64,000 bases of DNA from Massilia eburnea (lineage in GTDB: Bacteria > Pseudomonadota > Gammaproteobacteria > Burkholderiales > Burkholderiaceae_D): the NCBI RefSeq assembly GCF_009720745.1, contig NZ_WNKX01000004.1:253421-317420 (forward strand). Reading direction: 5' to 3'. Position 1 is the first letter of the stretch. Each line of letters starts with the position of its first letter. The translations under genes were made by a program, and so were the position numbers. The notes beneath the pieces were generated by a model. The model was not told the DNA's origin. It saw only the letters and a list, made by a program, of their open reading frames with translations, and made no database searches. Below are positions 7,830 to 16,402 of this stretch, piece by piece.

Positions 7830-8789
7830 ATGACGACCAAACAACCTTTCCAAGCCGCTCCGTACATCAAGGAGATCGGCCGGGGCGCGAAAGGCGCCCG
7901 CAGCATGGACCGCGAGCAGGCGCGCGAATTATGGAGCGCCATTCTCGACGGCCGCGTATCGGACCTTGAGCTGGGCGGCATCCTGCTGTCGATGCGCATC
8001 AAGGGCGAATCGGTGGAGGAACTGGAGGGCTTCCTGGAAGCATCCGAAGCCTCGTTCGACAAGCTGCGCGTTCCTGCCGGCGAGTTCGCGCCGGTGGCGA
8101 TCCCGAGTTATAACGGCGCCCGCAAGATGGCGAACCTGACTGCGCTGCTGGCGTTGCTGCTGGCGCGTGAAGGCGTGCCGGTGCTGGTGCACGGCGTGGC
8201 GCACGACGCGGGCCGCGTCGCCACCGCCGAAGTGTTCGAGGCGCTTGGCGTGCACGCTGCGCCGGACCACGCGGCGGCCGAAGCTGCGCTGGTCAAGGAG
8301 CGCGTCGCTTTCATGACCATCGACGCGCTGGCGCCGCGGCTGGCGTGGATGCTGTCGCTGCGCCGCATCCTCGGCGTGCGCAACTCCATGCATACGCTGG
8401 TGAAGATCATGCAGCCGTTTGCGGGGCCGGCGCTGCGGCTGGTGTCCTATACCCACCCCGAGTACCTGGAGTCGCTGGGCCAATTCTTCACGCTGAACAA
8501 AGGCCACGCCTTCCTGATGCGCGGCACGGAAGGCGAGACCGTCGCCAACGCCAATAAGGCGCAGAAGATCGACTGGTTCCACGACGGCGAGCGCACCGTG
8601 CTGGTCGAGAAGCAGACCCTGGTCGAAAAGCTGCCCGCGCTGCCGGAAGATAAAAGTGCCGAGGCCACGGCAGCCTGGATCCAGGCCGTGCTGCGCGGCG
8701 ACATTCCCGTGCCGGATTCAATCGCCCAGCAAGTCGCCCACTGCAAACAGGTCGCCCGCTCGCTCGCCGCCGGCGCCGCCCTCCTGTAA
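7830..8789 (+). CDS. ybiB: YbiB-like DNA-binding protein (TrpD2 family)
   Basis: 319 aa. The overall pattern is that of anthranilate phosphoribosyltransferase homologues of the TrpD2 branch: an N-terminal helical domain (REQARELWSAILDGRVSDLELGGILLSMRIKGES) and a glycosyltransferase-fold domain with PSYNGARKMANLT in place of the usual phosphoribosyl-binding glycine loop. In E. coli this protein binds nucleic acid without known enzyme activity, so a tryptophan biosynthesis role is not claimed. It lies divergent from aroG and 36 bases before the flavoprotein gene. Confidence 0.8.
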   Translation: MTTKQPFQAAPYIKEIGRGAKGARSMDREQARELWSAILDGRVSDLELGGILLSMRIKGESVEELEGFLEASEASFDKLRVPAGEFAPVAIPSYNGARKMANLTALLALLLAREGVPVLVHGVAHDAGRVATAEVFEALGVHAAPDHAAAEAALVKERVAFMTIDALAPRLAWMLSLRRILGVRNSMHTLVKIMQPFAGPALRLVSYTHPEYLESLGQFFTLNKGHAFLMRGTEGETVANANKAQKIDWFHDGERTVLVEKQTLVEKLPALPEDKSAEATAAWIQAVLRGDIPVPDSIAQQVAHCKQVARSLAAGAALL

Positions 8790-8825
8790 AATGGTGGGTT
8801 TGGTCTCGGGGCAGGGCGGCAGGAC

Positions 8826-10034
8826 ATGGCAAATCAGTACGATGTAGCGGTGATCGGCGCGGGCGCGGCGGGCATGATGTGCGCAGCGACGGCCGGTAAG
8901 CGCGGCAAGCGCGTAGTGCTGCTCGACCACGCCGCGAAGCTGGCGGAAAAAATCCGCATCTCCGGCGGTGGCCGTTGCAACTTCACTAATATTAACGCCG
9001 GCCCCGCCAACTTCCTCTCCGAGAATCCGCATTTCGCCAAGAGCGCGCTGTCGCGCTTCACGCCGCAGGATTTCCTGGCGATGGTGAAGAAGCACCGTAT
9101 CGGTTTCCACGAAAAGCACAAAGGACAGCTGTTCTGCGACGACTCGGCGGAGCAGATCATCGATATGCTGCGCGATGAGTGCGCTGATGGCGGCGTGCAT
9201 TGGCGCATGCCGAGCAAGGTGCAGGCCGTGGCGCAGAATGGCGCTGGTTTTGTGCTGCAGACTGACGACGGCGAGATCCACGCCGGGGCGGTGGTGGTGG
9301 CGACGGGCGGCCTGTCGATCCCGAAAATCGGCGCGACCGATTTCGGCTACCGAGTGGCAAAACACTTCGGCCTCAAGCTGGTGGAGCCGCGCCCCGCGCT
9401 GGTGCCGTTGACTTTCGACGCCCAGGAGTGGGCTCCGTTCGTGCCGCTGGCCGGCGTGTCGCTGGAAGTGGACGTGGAGACCGGCTCGCTGAAAGGCCGC
9501 AACCCGACCGGCGCCCGCTTCCGCGAAGACCTGCTGTTCACCCACCGCGGCCTGAGCGGCCCGGCCATCCTGCAGATTTCCTCGTTCTGGCTGCCCGGCA
9601 CCTCGATCACCATCAACCTGCTGCCGGAGATGGACCTGGCGCAAACCCTGATCGAAGGCAAGGGCACCCTGAAGAAGCAGCTGGGCAACCTGCTGTCGCA
9701 ATGGATGCCGACCCGCCTGGCCGAAGGCTTGTTGCAAATGCAAGGCCTCGACCCCGAGGCGCGTATTGCTGACATGAAAGACGACACCCTGCGCAAGCTG
9801 GGCCGGGCAGTGAACCAATGGACCATCACCCCGAATGGCTCGGAAGGCTACCGCAAGGCCGAAGTCACGCGCGGCGGGGTGGACACGCACGAGCTGTCCC
9901 AGCAATCGATGGAATGCAAGAATGTGCCCGGCCTTTACTTTATTGGTGAAACGGTGGACGTGACGGGGTGGCTCGGCGGCTACAACTTCCAGTGGGCCTG
10001 GGCATCTGGAGTGGCTGCTGGCCTCGCAATCTGA
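8826..10034 (+). CDS. HI0933/YhiN-type FAD-dependent oxidoreductase
   Basis: 402 aa. The N-terminal dinucleotide-binding motif is GAGAAGMMCA (11-20), and the family signature EKIRISGGGRCNFTN follows at ~42-56. The C-terminal FAD motif is NVPGLYFIGETVDVTGWLGGYNFQWAWASG. The length fits the family, whose members are cytoplasmic flavoproteins of unknown physiological substrate, sometimes annotated as aminoacetone oxidase. The gene follows ybiB in the same direction; a TAAAAT -10-like hexamer overlaps the ybiB stop, so it may also have its own promoter. Confidence 0.85.
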   Translation: MANQYDVAVIGAGAAGMMCAATAGKRGKRVVLLDHAAKLAEKIRISGGGRCNFTNINAGPANFLSENPHFAKSALSRFTPQDFLAMVKKHRIGFHEKHKGQLFCDDSAEQIIDMLRDECADGGVHWRMPSKVQAVAQNGAGFVLQTDDGEIHAGAVVVATGGLSIPKIGATDFGYRVAKHFGLKLVEPRPALVPLTFDAQEWAPFVPLAGVSLEVDVETGSLKGRNPTGARFREDLLFTHRGLSGPAILQISSFWLPGTSITINLLPEMDLAQTLIEGKGTLKKQLGNLLSQWMPTRLAEGLLQMQGLDPEARIADMKDDTLRKLGRAVNQWTITPNGSEGYRKAEVTRGGVDTHELSQQSMECKNVPGLYFIGETVDVTGWLGGYNFQWAWASGVAAGLAI

Positions 10035-10233
10035 TATCATGCGATTCCCGGCAACGCATTTTTCGCCGGATTCATGATGTTAGCTGGGCTGAAAGATTGC
10101 CCGCGAAACGACGTCGATATTTCCCTTCGGAGCCGCCTGCGAGGCCGGTTTGGCGTCTATTGTCTCTTCCATTTTTGAGCAAAAGCTGCTAATATCGCTG
10201 TCTTTCCTGAACCCTAACGGTTTGAATTTTTAC

Positions 10234-10446
10234 ATGACTACTATCCGCCTTAAAGAAAACGAGCCGTTCGAAGTCGCAATGCGTCGCTTCAAGCGCACCA
10301 TCGAAAAGACCGGTCTGCTGACCGAACTGCGCGCACGCGAGTTCTACGAAAAGCCAACCGCAGAGCGCAAGCGCAAGCTGGCAGCTGCCGTGAAGCGTCA
10401 CTACAAGCGCATCCGCAGCCAGCAACTGCCTAAGAAGCTGTACTAA
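10234..10446 (+). CDS. rpsU: 30S ribosomal protein S21
   Basis: 70 aa, normal length, starting [21 protein letters not shown] and ending [14 protein letters not shown]21 helps the small subunit base-pair with the Shine-Dalgarno region of mRNA. It heads the classical rpsU-dnaG-rpoD block, here with yqeY between rpsU and dnaG. A strong hairpin terminator follows at 10510, so most transcripts probably end there and the later genes have their own promoters. The 200 bases upstream hold no obvious gene; I see only a weak TAATAT hexamer near 10193 as a possible -10. Confidence 0.97.
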   Translation: MTTIRLKENEPFEVAMRRFKRTIEKTGLLTELRAREFYEKPTAERKRKLAAAVKRHYKRIRSQQLPKKLY

Positions 10447-10509
10447 TTCAGCTCTCGTTGGGCATTCTTGCAGGCGCACGATCGCCACGGATGCCCACGC
10501 CAGAGTTTC

Positions 10510-10548
10510 AACCCGCTCCGGTCTGAACCGCAGCGGGTTTTCCTTTTT
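10510..10548 (+). terminator. Rho-independent terminator after rpsU
   Basis: The stem is AACCCGCT/AGCGGGTT (10510-10517 and 10532-10539), with an inner CGGT/ACCG stem closing a CTGA loop, followed by TTTCCTTTTT. This is a textbook intrinsic terminator, 64 bases after the rpsU stop. Confidence 0.85.
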
Positions 10549-10571
10549 CCACGCACACTTTTGAGGTAGCT

Positions 10572-11021
10572 ATGAGCCTGAAAGCCCAGATTACTGATGA
10601 CATGAAAGCCGCCATGCGCGCCAAGGAAGCCGGCAAGCTGGCGACCATCCGCCTGATCCTGGCCGAGATCAAGCGCAAGGAAGTGGACGAGCAGATTGAA
10701 GTCAACGACGCCCAGACCGTGGCCATCGTTGAAAAGATGATCAAGCAGCGCAAGGACTCGATCACCCAGTTCGAAGCCGGCGGCCGCACCGACCTGGCCG
10801 ACATCGAAAAGGCCGAGCTGGCCGTGCTGGTGGCATACATGCCCGCCGGCCTGTCCGACGAAGAGATCGCCGCCGAAGTGCAGGCAGCGGTGGCCGCCTC
10901 CGGCGCCGCCGGCCCGCAAGACATGGGCAAGGTGATGGCCATCGTCAAGCCAAAGCTGGCAGGCCGCGCCGACATGACCGTGGTCTCCGCACTGGTCAAA
11001 AAGGCCCTCGCCCCGGCATAA
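10572..11021 (+). CDS. yqeY: GatB/YqeY domain protein
   Basis: 149 aa, the usual size for free-standing YqeY. It is mostly helical (MSLKAQITDDMKAAMRAKEA; LIDAEI-type lysine-rich first half) and ends with the compact tail domain seen in the GatB subunit of Glu/Asp-tRNA amidotransferase (QDMGKVMAIVKPKLAGRADM). That tail contacts the tRNA in GatB; the role of the free protein is not settled. It commonly sits between rpsU and dnaG in proteobacteria. Confidence 0.9.
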   Translation: MSLKAQITDDMKAAMRAKEAGKLATIRLILAEIKRKEVDEQIEVNDAQTVAIVEKMIKQRKDSITQFEAGGRTDLADIEKAELAVLVAYMPAGLSDEEIAAEVQAAVAASGAAGPQDMGKVMAIVKPKLAGRADMTVVSALVKKALAPA

Positions 11022-11043
11022 TCAACAGCCCAGTCAGGTCAAG

Positions 11044-11095
11044 AAAAAGGGGACGTACCCCTTTTTCGAGAAAAAGGGGTACGTCCCCTTTTTTT
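11044..11095. repeat. Long perfect inverted repeat (copy 1 of AAAAAGGGGACGTA hairpin)
   Basis: Two perfectly complementary 23-base arms (11044-11066 and 11071-11093) flank a CGAG loop and run into a T-tract. Each arm begins AAAAAGGGGACGTA and is itself partly self-complementary (AAAAAGGGG / CCCCTTTTT), so two small hairpins or one large one can form. It stands between yqeY and the dnaG promoter and could terminate transcription in both directions. A related copy lies at 47087-47141. Confidence 0.8.
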
Positions 11096-11127
11096 ACCTG
11101 GCTCAGCCATATCGTGGGCCGCGGGTG

Positions 11128-11167
11128 TTGATGTGGATCAAACGCATCGCGCGCGCGGCGGTATAGT
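11128..11167 (+). promoter_or_regulatory. FNR/ANR-like box and -10 upstream of dnaG
   Basis: TTGATGTGGATCAA (11128-11141) is an exact TTGAT-N4-ATCAA FNR/ANR/DNR palindrome. A TATAGT -10 hexamer is at 11162-11167. The palindrome centre is about 27.5 bases before the -10, close to the ~29.5 of a class II FNR-activated promoter. No good -35 is visible, which fits an activator-dependent promoter. Regulation of dnaG by oxygen is an inference. Confidence 0.5.
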
Positions 11168-11196
11168 CTGATTTATAACAAATACCGTTCAGCCTC

Positions 11197-12993
11197 GTGA
11201 TTCCACAGTCTTTCATTGCCGATCTGCTTAACCGTGTCGATATCGTCGATGTGGTGGGCCGCTACGTCCAGCTGAAAAAGGGCGGCGCCAATTACCAGGG
11301 CCTGTGCCCCTTCCATAGCGAAAAGTCCCCGAGCTTCACTGTTAGCCCGACCAAGCAGTTCTATCACTGCTTTGGCTGCGGCGCCCACGGGACCGCGATT
11401 GGTTTCCTGATCGAGTATTCGGGCATGGGCTTTGTGGATGCGGTCAAGGACCTGGCCCAGAATGTCGGCATGGTGGTGCCCGAGCAGGACGACAAGATCC
11501 CGCCGGCCCAGCGTGCAGCCCAGCAGCAGCAATCGATGGCGCTGTCGGATGCCATGTCCAAGGCCAATGAGTTCTACCGGGCTGAGCTGCGTAAGGCGCC
11601 ACAGGCCATCGCTTACCTGAAAGGCCGCGGCCTGACTGGCGAAATCGCGGCCCGCTTCGCCCTCGGCTATTCGCCAAGCGGCTGGGACAGCTTGAAAGCC
11701 GTCTTCCCTGATTATGAAAACCCGGTCCTGGTGGAAGCTGGCCTGATCATCCAGAACGTGGATGAGGACGGCAAGCGCACCAAGCGCTACGATCGCTTCC
11801 GCGAGCGGGTAATGTTCCCTATCCGCAATACCAAGGGCCAGGTGATCGCTTTCGGCGGCCGCATCATGGACCAGGGCGAACCTAAGTACTTGAATTCTCC
11901 GGAAACGCCTTTATTTTCAAAGGGCTCGGAGCTGTATGGCTTGTTCGAGGCGCGCCAGGCGATCCGCGATGCGGGTTATGTGCTGGTGACGGAAGGCTAT
12001 ATGGACGTGGTGGCGCTGGCCCAGATGGGCTTTCCCCAGGCGGTCGCGACGCTGGGAACCGCCTGCACCACGACCCACGTCCATAAGTTGTTGCGTCAAA
12101 CCGACAACGTGATCTTCAGCTTCGACGGCGACAAGGCCGGCCGCCGCGCTGCGAGGCGCGCGCTGGAAGCCTGCCTGCCGCACGTGTCGGACGACAAGAC
12201 GATCAAGTTCCTGTTCCTGCCGGCCGAGCACGACCCGGACAGCTATATCCGCGAATATGGCGCCCAGGCATTCGAGCAGCAGGTGCATGAAGCCATGCCG
12301 CTGTCGCAGTTCCTGCTGCGCGAGGCTGCAGGCGAGCACGATTTAACATCGCCGGAAGGCCGTGCCCGCGTGCAGTTCGACGCCAAGCCGCTGCTGCAGG
12401 CGATGCCGCCCACTTCGCTGCGCCTGCAAATCGTACGCGGCCTGGCGACCATGACGCAGAGCACGCCGGGCGAGATTGAGCAGCTGTTCGAGCTGGCCAA
12501 ACCGGTGGCGGCAAATAAGAAGGCGCCGCCGAAAAGCCGGCGCGAGCAGCCGGTTGGGCTGGAGTTGAAGCTGATCCGCGTGGTGCTGACCCACCCGACC
12601 CTGGCGCTGGAGCTGGACGATGAGGCGCTGCTGGCCTTCAGCCACTTCGGCCAGGAGGCCGCCGAGCGACTGGTGTGGCTGATGGTGCAGGCGCAATCGC
12701 TGGGCGAGCAGGGCAGTTTTGCCGCTTTTTGCCAACTGGTAAAAGAAACCGGCAGCGATTACGATGCGTTGATCGGCGAGATCGCCGCGGCACCGGAACC
12801 GGACCTGGAAGGTGAGCGCCTGTGGCTGTTGGCAACCGTGCGCCACTTGAAGATGGATGCTTTAAAACAGGAGCTGGACCAGCTGTTTACAGCCGGTTTG
12901 TCTTCCGAGGAAATTGGTGTACGCTACCGCGAAATTACCGCCAAGCAAGATCAACTGCGGAAGGAAGCTGAAGCCGAATTAAGTCCGAGGTAA
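11197..12993 (+). CDS. dnaG: DNA primase
   Basis: 598 aa, starting with GTG at 11197. DnaG makes the RNA primers for lagging-strand synthesis. The zinc-binding domain has C37, H40, C58 and C61 (CPFH, then CFGC); the RNA polymerase core carries the TOPRIM region around VLVTEGYMDVVALAQ and SFDGDKAGRRAARRA; the C-terminal ~150 residues form the helicase-binding domain that docks on DnaB. The gene is preceded by an FNR-like box and followed by the rpoD promoter. Confidence 0.96.
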   Translation: MIPQSFIADLLNRVDIVDVVGRYVQLKKGGANYQGLCPFHSEKSPSFTVSPTKQFYHCFGCGAHGTAIGFLIEYSGMGFVDAVKDLAQNVGMVVPEQDDKIPPAQRAAQQQQSMALSDAMSKANEFYRAELRKAPQAIAYLKGRGLTGEIAARFALGYSPSGWDSLKAVFPDYENPVLVEAGLIIQNVDEDGKRTKRYDRFRERVMFPIRNTKGQVIAFGGRIMDQGEPKYLNSPETPLFSKGSELYGLFEARQAIRDAGYVLVTEGYMDVVALAQMGFPQAVATLGTACTTTHVHKLLRQTDNVIFSFDGDKAGRRAARRALEACLPHVSDDKTIKFLFLPAEHDPDSYIREYGAQAFEQQVHEAMPLSQFLLREAAGEHDLTSPEGRARVQFDAKPLLQAMPPTSLRLQIVRGLATMTQSTPGEIEQLFELAKPVAANKKAPPKSRREQPVGLELKLIRVVLTHPTLALELDDEALLAFSHFGQEAAERLVWLMVQAQSLGEQGSFAAFCQLVKETGSDYDALIGEIAAAPEPDLEGERLWLLATVRHLKMDALKQELDQLFTAGLSSEEIGVRYREITAKQDQLRKEAEAELSPR

Positions 12994-13041
12994 TTGCCCC
13001 GGCGCACGCAACCCTTCCCGTCTGGTAATTGTAAAGTGGCG

Positions 13042-13050
13042 TGCTATAAT
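13042..13050 (+). promoter_or_regulatory. Extended -10 promoter of rpoD
   Basis: TGCTATAAT is a perfect extended -10 (TGnTATAAT). No convincing -35 lies upstream, as is usual for extended -10 promoters. The predicted transcript start is about 13057, giving a ~105-base leader before the rpoD GTG. Confidence 0.7.
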
Positions 13051-13055
13051 AAAAT

Positions 13056-13077
13056 GCTAAATATTGCAATATTTAGC
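13056..13077. promoter_or_regulatory. Perfect 22-bp palindrome at the rpoD transcription start
   Basis: The half-site is GCTAAATATTG and the other half is its exact complement. It begins at the predicted +1 of the rpoD promoter and is followed by GGGTCTGTTTTTT. It could be a terminator for dnaG transcripts, a 5' hairpin on the rpoD mRNA, or a repressor operator covering +1; the sequence alone does not decide. Confidence 0.6.
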
Positions 13078-13162
13078 GGGTCTGTTTTTTCGTTTGTTTT
13101 CAGTAAGTTACAGTAGTAGTTGTTGCGGTTTGTAGTGGACTTAACTATTCCCGAAAGCGCCT

Positions 13163-15409
13163 GTGCCAGCAAAGAAACCTGAAACCAAAGCGGCTGAAAA
13201 GCCTCGCAAAGTGACCGCCAAGCCTGCGACGAAGTCGGCTGATAAGCCGGCTACTCGCGTCACCAAGGCACCGCCGGTGGTTAGTCAGACAACGGACGCA
13301 GCCGCCCTGGCTGCCATCGATACTTCCGGATACGTGCTGCCGACCGTCAAGGTGCCGGGCCGCCGTGGCCGCAAGCCGAAGGAATTCACTCCGGAAAACG
13401 ACGAGGTTGCAGCACTGAACGCTGTTGAGCGTGCCGAATTGAAGGCTGCAGACAAGGCGAAAGCCAAGGACCGCAAGGCCAAGGAAAAGGCATTGCTGAA
13501 AGATGCGTTCTCGTCCGATACCGAAGCGACCGAAGAGGAACTCGAACGCCGCCGCCAGAAGCTCAAAACGCTGATCAAGTTCGGCAAGGAGCGCGGTTTC
13601 CTTACGTACGCTGAAATCAACGACCACCTGCCGGAAAATATCGTCGATCCGGAAGCGATCGAAGGCATTATCGGCACCTTCAATGACATGGGCATCGCCG
13701 TGTACGAACACGCGCCTGATGCCGAGACCCTGCTGCTGTCGGATAACGTCGCCACTGTCACCAGCGACGACGAAGCCGAAGCCGCAGCGGAAGCCGCGCT
13801 GTCCACCGTCGATTCCGACTTCGGCCGCACCACCGACCCGGTCCGCATGTATATGCGTGAAATGGGTTCGGTCGAGCTGCTGACCCGCGAAGGCGAGATC
13901 GAAATCGCCAAGCGTATCGAAGACGGCCTGCGCGACATGATCCAGGCGATTTCCGCCTGCCCGGTGACGATCGCCGAGATCCTCGCCACCTCCGAACGCA
14001 TCCGCATCGACGAGATCAAGATCGACGAGATCGTCGATGGCCTGGTCGACCAGGAAGAGGAAGCCGCCGCCGCTGCCCCTGCCGCCTCCGATGAAGAGGA
14101 AGAAGACGAGGACGAGGAAGAAGAGGAAGACGAAGAAGAGGAAGAAGCGCCCAGCGCAAGCGGCGCCGCAGCCGGCTACACCGCGGAGCAGCTGGAGGCC
14201 ATGAAGCAGGCTTCCCTCGACAAATTCGACAGCATCGCCAACCAGTTCGAGCGCATGCGCAAGGCCTTCGAGAAGGATGGCTACAACTCCAAAGCCTACC
14301 TGAAGGCGCAGGAATCGATTTCGGCCGAGCTGCTGGGCATCCGCTTCACCGCCAAGGTGGTGGAGAAGCTGTGCGACACCCTGCGCGGCCAGGTGGATGA
14401 AGTGCGCCATATCGAGAAGCAGATCCTCGACGTGGCGGTGAATAAGTGCGGCATGCCGCGCGCCCACTTCATCAAGGTCTTCCCGGGCAACGAAACCAAC
14501 CTGGAATGGGTGGATGGCGAAGTCGCCGCAGGCCACGCTTACAGCGCGATCCTGGGCCGCAACATCCCGACCATCAAGGAACTGCAGCAGCGCCTGATCG
14601 ACCTGCAAGCGCGCGTCGTGCTGCCGCTGCCGGACCTGCGCAACATCAACCGCCAGATGGCGGCCGGTGAAATGAAGGCGCGCAAGGCCAAGCGTGAAAT
14701 GACCGAGGCTAACCTGCGTCTGGTGATTTCGATCGCGAAGAAGTACACCAACCGCGGCCTGCAATTCCTGGACCTGATCCAGGAAGGCAATATCGGCCTG
14801 ATGAAGGCGGTGGACAAGTTCGAGTACCGTCGCGGCTACAAGTTCTCCACGTACGCAACGTGGTGGATCCGCCAGGCGATCACGCGTTCCATCGCCGACC
14901 AGGCACGTACCATCCGTATTCCGGTGCACATGATCGAAACGATCAACAAGATGAACCGGATCTCACGCCAGATCCTGCAGGAAACCGGCGCCGAGCCGGA
15001 TCCGGCAACCCTGGCGATCAAGATGGAAATGCCGGAGGATAAGATCCGCAAGATCATGAAGATCGCGAAAGAGCCGATCTCGATGGAAACGCCGATCGGT
15101 GACGACGACGATTCCCATCTGGGCGACTTCATCGAGGACAACAATACGCTGGCGCCTTCGGACGCAGCGCTGCATGCCTCGATGCGCGGTGTCGTGAAGG
15201 ATGTGCTGGATTCGCTGACCCCGCGCGAAGCCAAGGTGCTGCGCATGCGTTTCGGTATCGAAATGTCCACCGACCACACGCTGGAAGAGGTCGGCAAACA
15301 GTTCGACGTGACCCGCGAACGTATCCGCCAGATCGAAGCCAAGGCACTGCGCAAACTGCGCCACCCATCGCGCTCCGACAAGCTGAAGAGTTTCCTGGAA
15401 GGTAACTAA
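13163..15409 (+). CDS. rpoD: RNA polymerase primary sigma factor (sigma-70)
   Basis: 748 aa, starting with GTG at 13163. The first ~60 residues are a Lys/Ala/Pro-rich extension, then region 1.1, region 1.2 ([20 protein letters not shown]), and a non-conserved region with an acidic run of ~20 Glu/Asp at about 310-329. Region 2 (~513-590) includes [20 protein letters not shown] and the -10-recognising [10 protein letters not shown]; region 4 (~700-748) includes [20 protein letters not shown] for the -35. It is longer than the E. coli protein because of the N-terminal and acidic insertions, common in Burkholderiales. It is the last gene of the macromolecular-synthesis block. Confidence 0.97.
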   Translation: MPAKKPETKAAEKPRKVTAKPATKSADKPATRVTKAPPVVSQTTDAAALAAIDTSGYVLPTVKVPGRRGRKPKEFTPENDEVAALNAVERAELKAADKAKAKDRKAKEKALLKDAFSSDTEATEEELERRRQKLKTLIKFGKERGFLTYAEINDHLPENIVDPEAIEGIIGTFNDMGIAVYEHAPDAETLLLSDNVATVTSDDEAEAAAEAALSTVDSDFGRTTDPVRMYMREMGSVELLTREGEIEIAKRIEDGLRDMIQAISACPVTIAEILATSERIRIDEIKIDEIVDGLVDQEEEAAAAAPAASDEEEEDEDEEEEEDEEEEEAPSASGAAAGYTAEQLEAMKQASLDKFDSIANQFERMRKAFEKDGYNSKAYLKAQESISAELLGIRFTAKVVEKLCDTLRGQVDEVRHIEKQILDVAVNKCGMPRAHFIKVFPGNETNLEWVDGEVAAGHAYSAILGRNIPTIKELQQRLIDLQARVVLPLPDLRNINRQMAAGEMKARKAKREMTEANLRLVISIAKKYTNRGLQFLDLIQEGNIGLMKAVDKFEYRRGYKFSTYATWWIRQAITRSIADQARTIRIPVHMIETINKMNRISRQILQETGAEPDPATLAIKMEMPEDKIRKIMKIAKEPISMETPIGDDDDSHLGDFIEDNNTLAPSDAALHASMRGVVKDVLDSLTPREAKVLRMRFGIEMSTDHTLEEVGKQFDVTRERIRQIEAKALRKLRHPSRSDKLKSFLEGN

Positions 15410-15451
15410 ACTTGACGGATGGGGCCGCTGGCCCTATCCTGCCGGGTCTCA

Positions 15452-15530
15452 GGGCCCTTAGCTCATGCTTGGTTAGAGCAGAGGACTCATAATCCTTTGG
15501 TGCGCGGTTCGACTCCGCGAGGGCCTACCA
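15452..15530 (+). tRNA. tRNA with CAU anticodon, probably tRNA-Ile2 (lysidine type)
   Basis: A cloverleaf is visible: acceptor GGGCCCT (15452-15458) pairs with AGGGCCT (15520-15526); the D stem is GCTC/GAGC; the anticodon stem GAGGA/TCCTT encloses loop CTCATAA with CAT at 15488-15490; the T stem is CGCGG/CCGCG; CCA is encoded at 15528-15530. The C4-G69 and C5-G68 pairs in the acceptor stem are those recognised by TilS, which favours tRNA-Ile2 reading AUA over elongator Met. The alternative remains possible. Confidence 0.85.
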
Positions 15531-15540
15531 ATATCCTGCG

Positions 15541-15581
15541 AAAGACCTGCAAGCCTCGCGCTGCAGGTCTTTTTGTTTTTT
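15541..15581 (+). terminator. Rho-independent terminator after the tRNA
   Basis: The stem AAAGACCTGCA / TGCAGGTCTTT (15541-15551 and 15562-15572) is perfect over 11 bp and is followed by TTGTTTTTT. It ends the tRNA transcript and isolates it from the toxin-antitoxin pair. Confidence 0.85.
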
Positions 15582-15627
15582 GGGCCTGGCTAGACTAGAC
15601 TAAATCATGGTCCTTGGAGAAAACGGC

Positions 15628-15876
15628 ATGAAAACGGTCAATATGCTTGAAGCGAAGTCTTCGCTGTCGCGCCTGGTAGAAGCCATTGAGCAAGGAACCG
15701 CGCGGGAAGTAGTGATTGCACGCAATGGGCGGCCTGCCGCGAAGCTCGTACCGATCGAGTCAAGTCCAGCGGCCAAGCGAATCGGTGTTGCGAAAGGGAA
15801 GTTTGAAGTACCGGATGATATTGATGCACATAACGATGAAGTTGCACGGCTGTTCTTCACCGGTAATCCAACATGA
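15628..15876 (+). CDS. Phd/YefM-family antitoxin
   Basis: 82 aa from 15628, where GGAG lies 8-11 bases upstream; an in-frame ATG at 15607 lacks such a site. The N-terminus MKTVNMLEAKSSLSRLVEAIEQG is the Phd/YefM DNA-binding and dimerisation fold, and the acidic C-terminal third (KFEVPDDIDAHNDEVARLF) is the toxin-wrapping tail. It would neutralise the PIN toxin encoded next and repress its own promoter. Its stop overlaps the toxin start by four bases (ATGA). Confidence 0.85.
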   Translation: MKTVNMLEAKSSLSRLVEAIEQGTAREVVIARNGRPAAKLVPIESSPAAKRIGVAKGKFEVPDDIDAHNDEVARLFFTGNPT

Positions 15877-16259
15877 ACTTGCTTCTGGATACGCATGTAG
15901 CGTTATGGGCGATTACCGATAGCCCGAGGTTATCCAAAGCAGCCCGCGATCTCATCGTGTCGCCCAAAGCTACGGTATGGATCAGTATTGCTTCAGTTTG
16001 GGAGATCGCGATTAAATTCGCATTGGGTCGCGGTGACGTGCCAGTGTCGAGCGGCGATGCGGTACGCTATTTCCGCGAATCGGGTTTTCGCTTTCTCGCC
16101 ATTGAGGCAGAACATGCCAACGCAGTTGAGCAATTGGCTCCGATTCACCACGATCCGTTTGATCGCATGCTTGTGGCGCAAGCGCTCATCGAACCGAGGC
16201 GTTTGATGACTCACGATCCCCAATTAGTGTCTTATAGCGACACGATAATCAAGATTTGA
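15873..16259 (+). CDS. PIN-domain toxin (VapC-like ribonuclease)
   Basis: 128 aa. Catalytic acidic residues of the PIN fold are visible: D6 in LLLDTHVALW, E44 in SVWEIAIK, D97 in HHDPFDRMLVAQA and D115 in MTHDPQL. Such toxins cleave tRNA or rRNA in a Mg-dependent way until bound by their antitoxin. The four-base overlap with the Phd-type gene makes a classic type II module. The module is less GC-rich than its surroundings and sits next to a tRNA gene, which hints at acquisition, but no integrase or attachment repeat is visible. Confidence 0.88.
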   Translation: MNLLLDTHVALWAITDSPRLSKAARDLIVSPKATVWISIASVWEIAIKFALGRGDVPVSSGDAVRYFRESGFRFLAIEAEHANAVEQLAPIHHDPFDRMLVAQALIEPRRLMTHDPQLVSYSDTIIKI

Positions 16260-16402
16260 CTCCTGTGTCTCGGGACTGCGGCGGTCTCTGCGGCGCGAAC
16301 CGCGCGATTCATGCGCAAAATCCTGCAGCCTGTCGGATTCTTGCCGAAATCGCGCGCGTGCGCACATAAAATCGGCTCTCCTATCAATACACAGGGAGTG
16401 AC

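Noticed and set aside
14093-14150. The Glu/Asp codon run inside rpoD as a simple-sequence repeat or sequencing artefact.
   Set aside because: Acidic stretches in the non-conserved region are normal in sigma-70 of many bacteria, and the frame stays open to a perfect region 2 and 4.
15452-15530. Calling the CAU tRNA an elongator tRNA-Met.
   Set aside because: The acceptor-stem pairs recognised by TilS are present and the acceptor is GGGCCCT-like, as in tRNA-Ile2; kept as a lower-ranked alternative.
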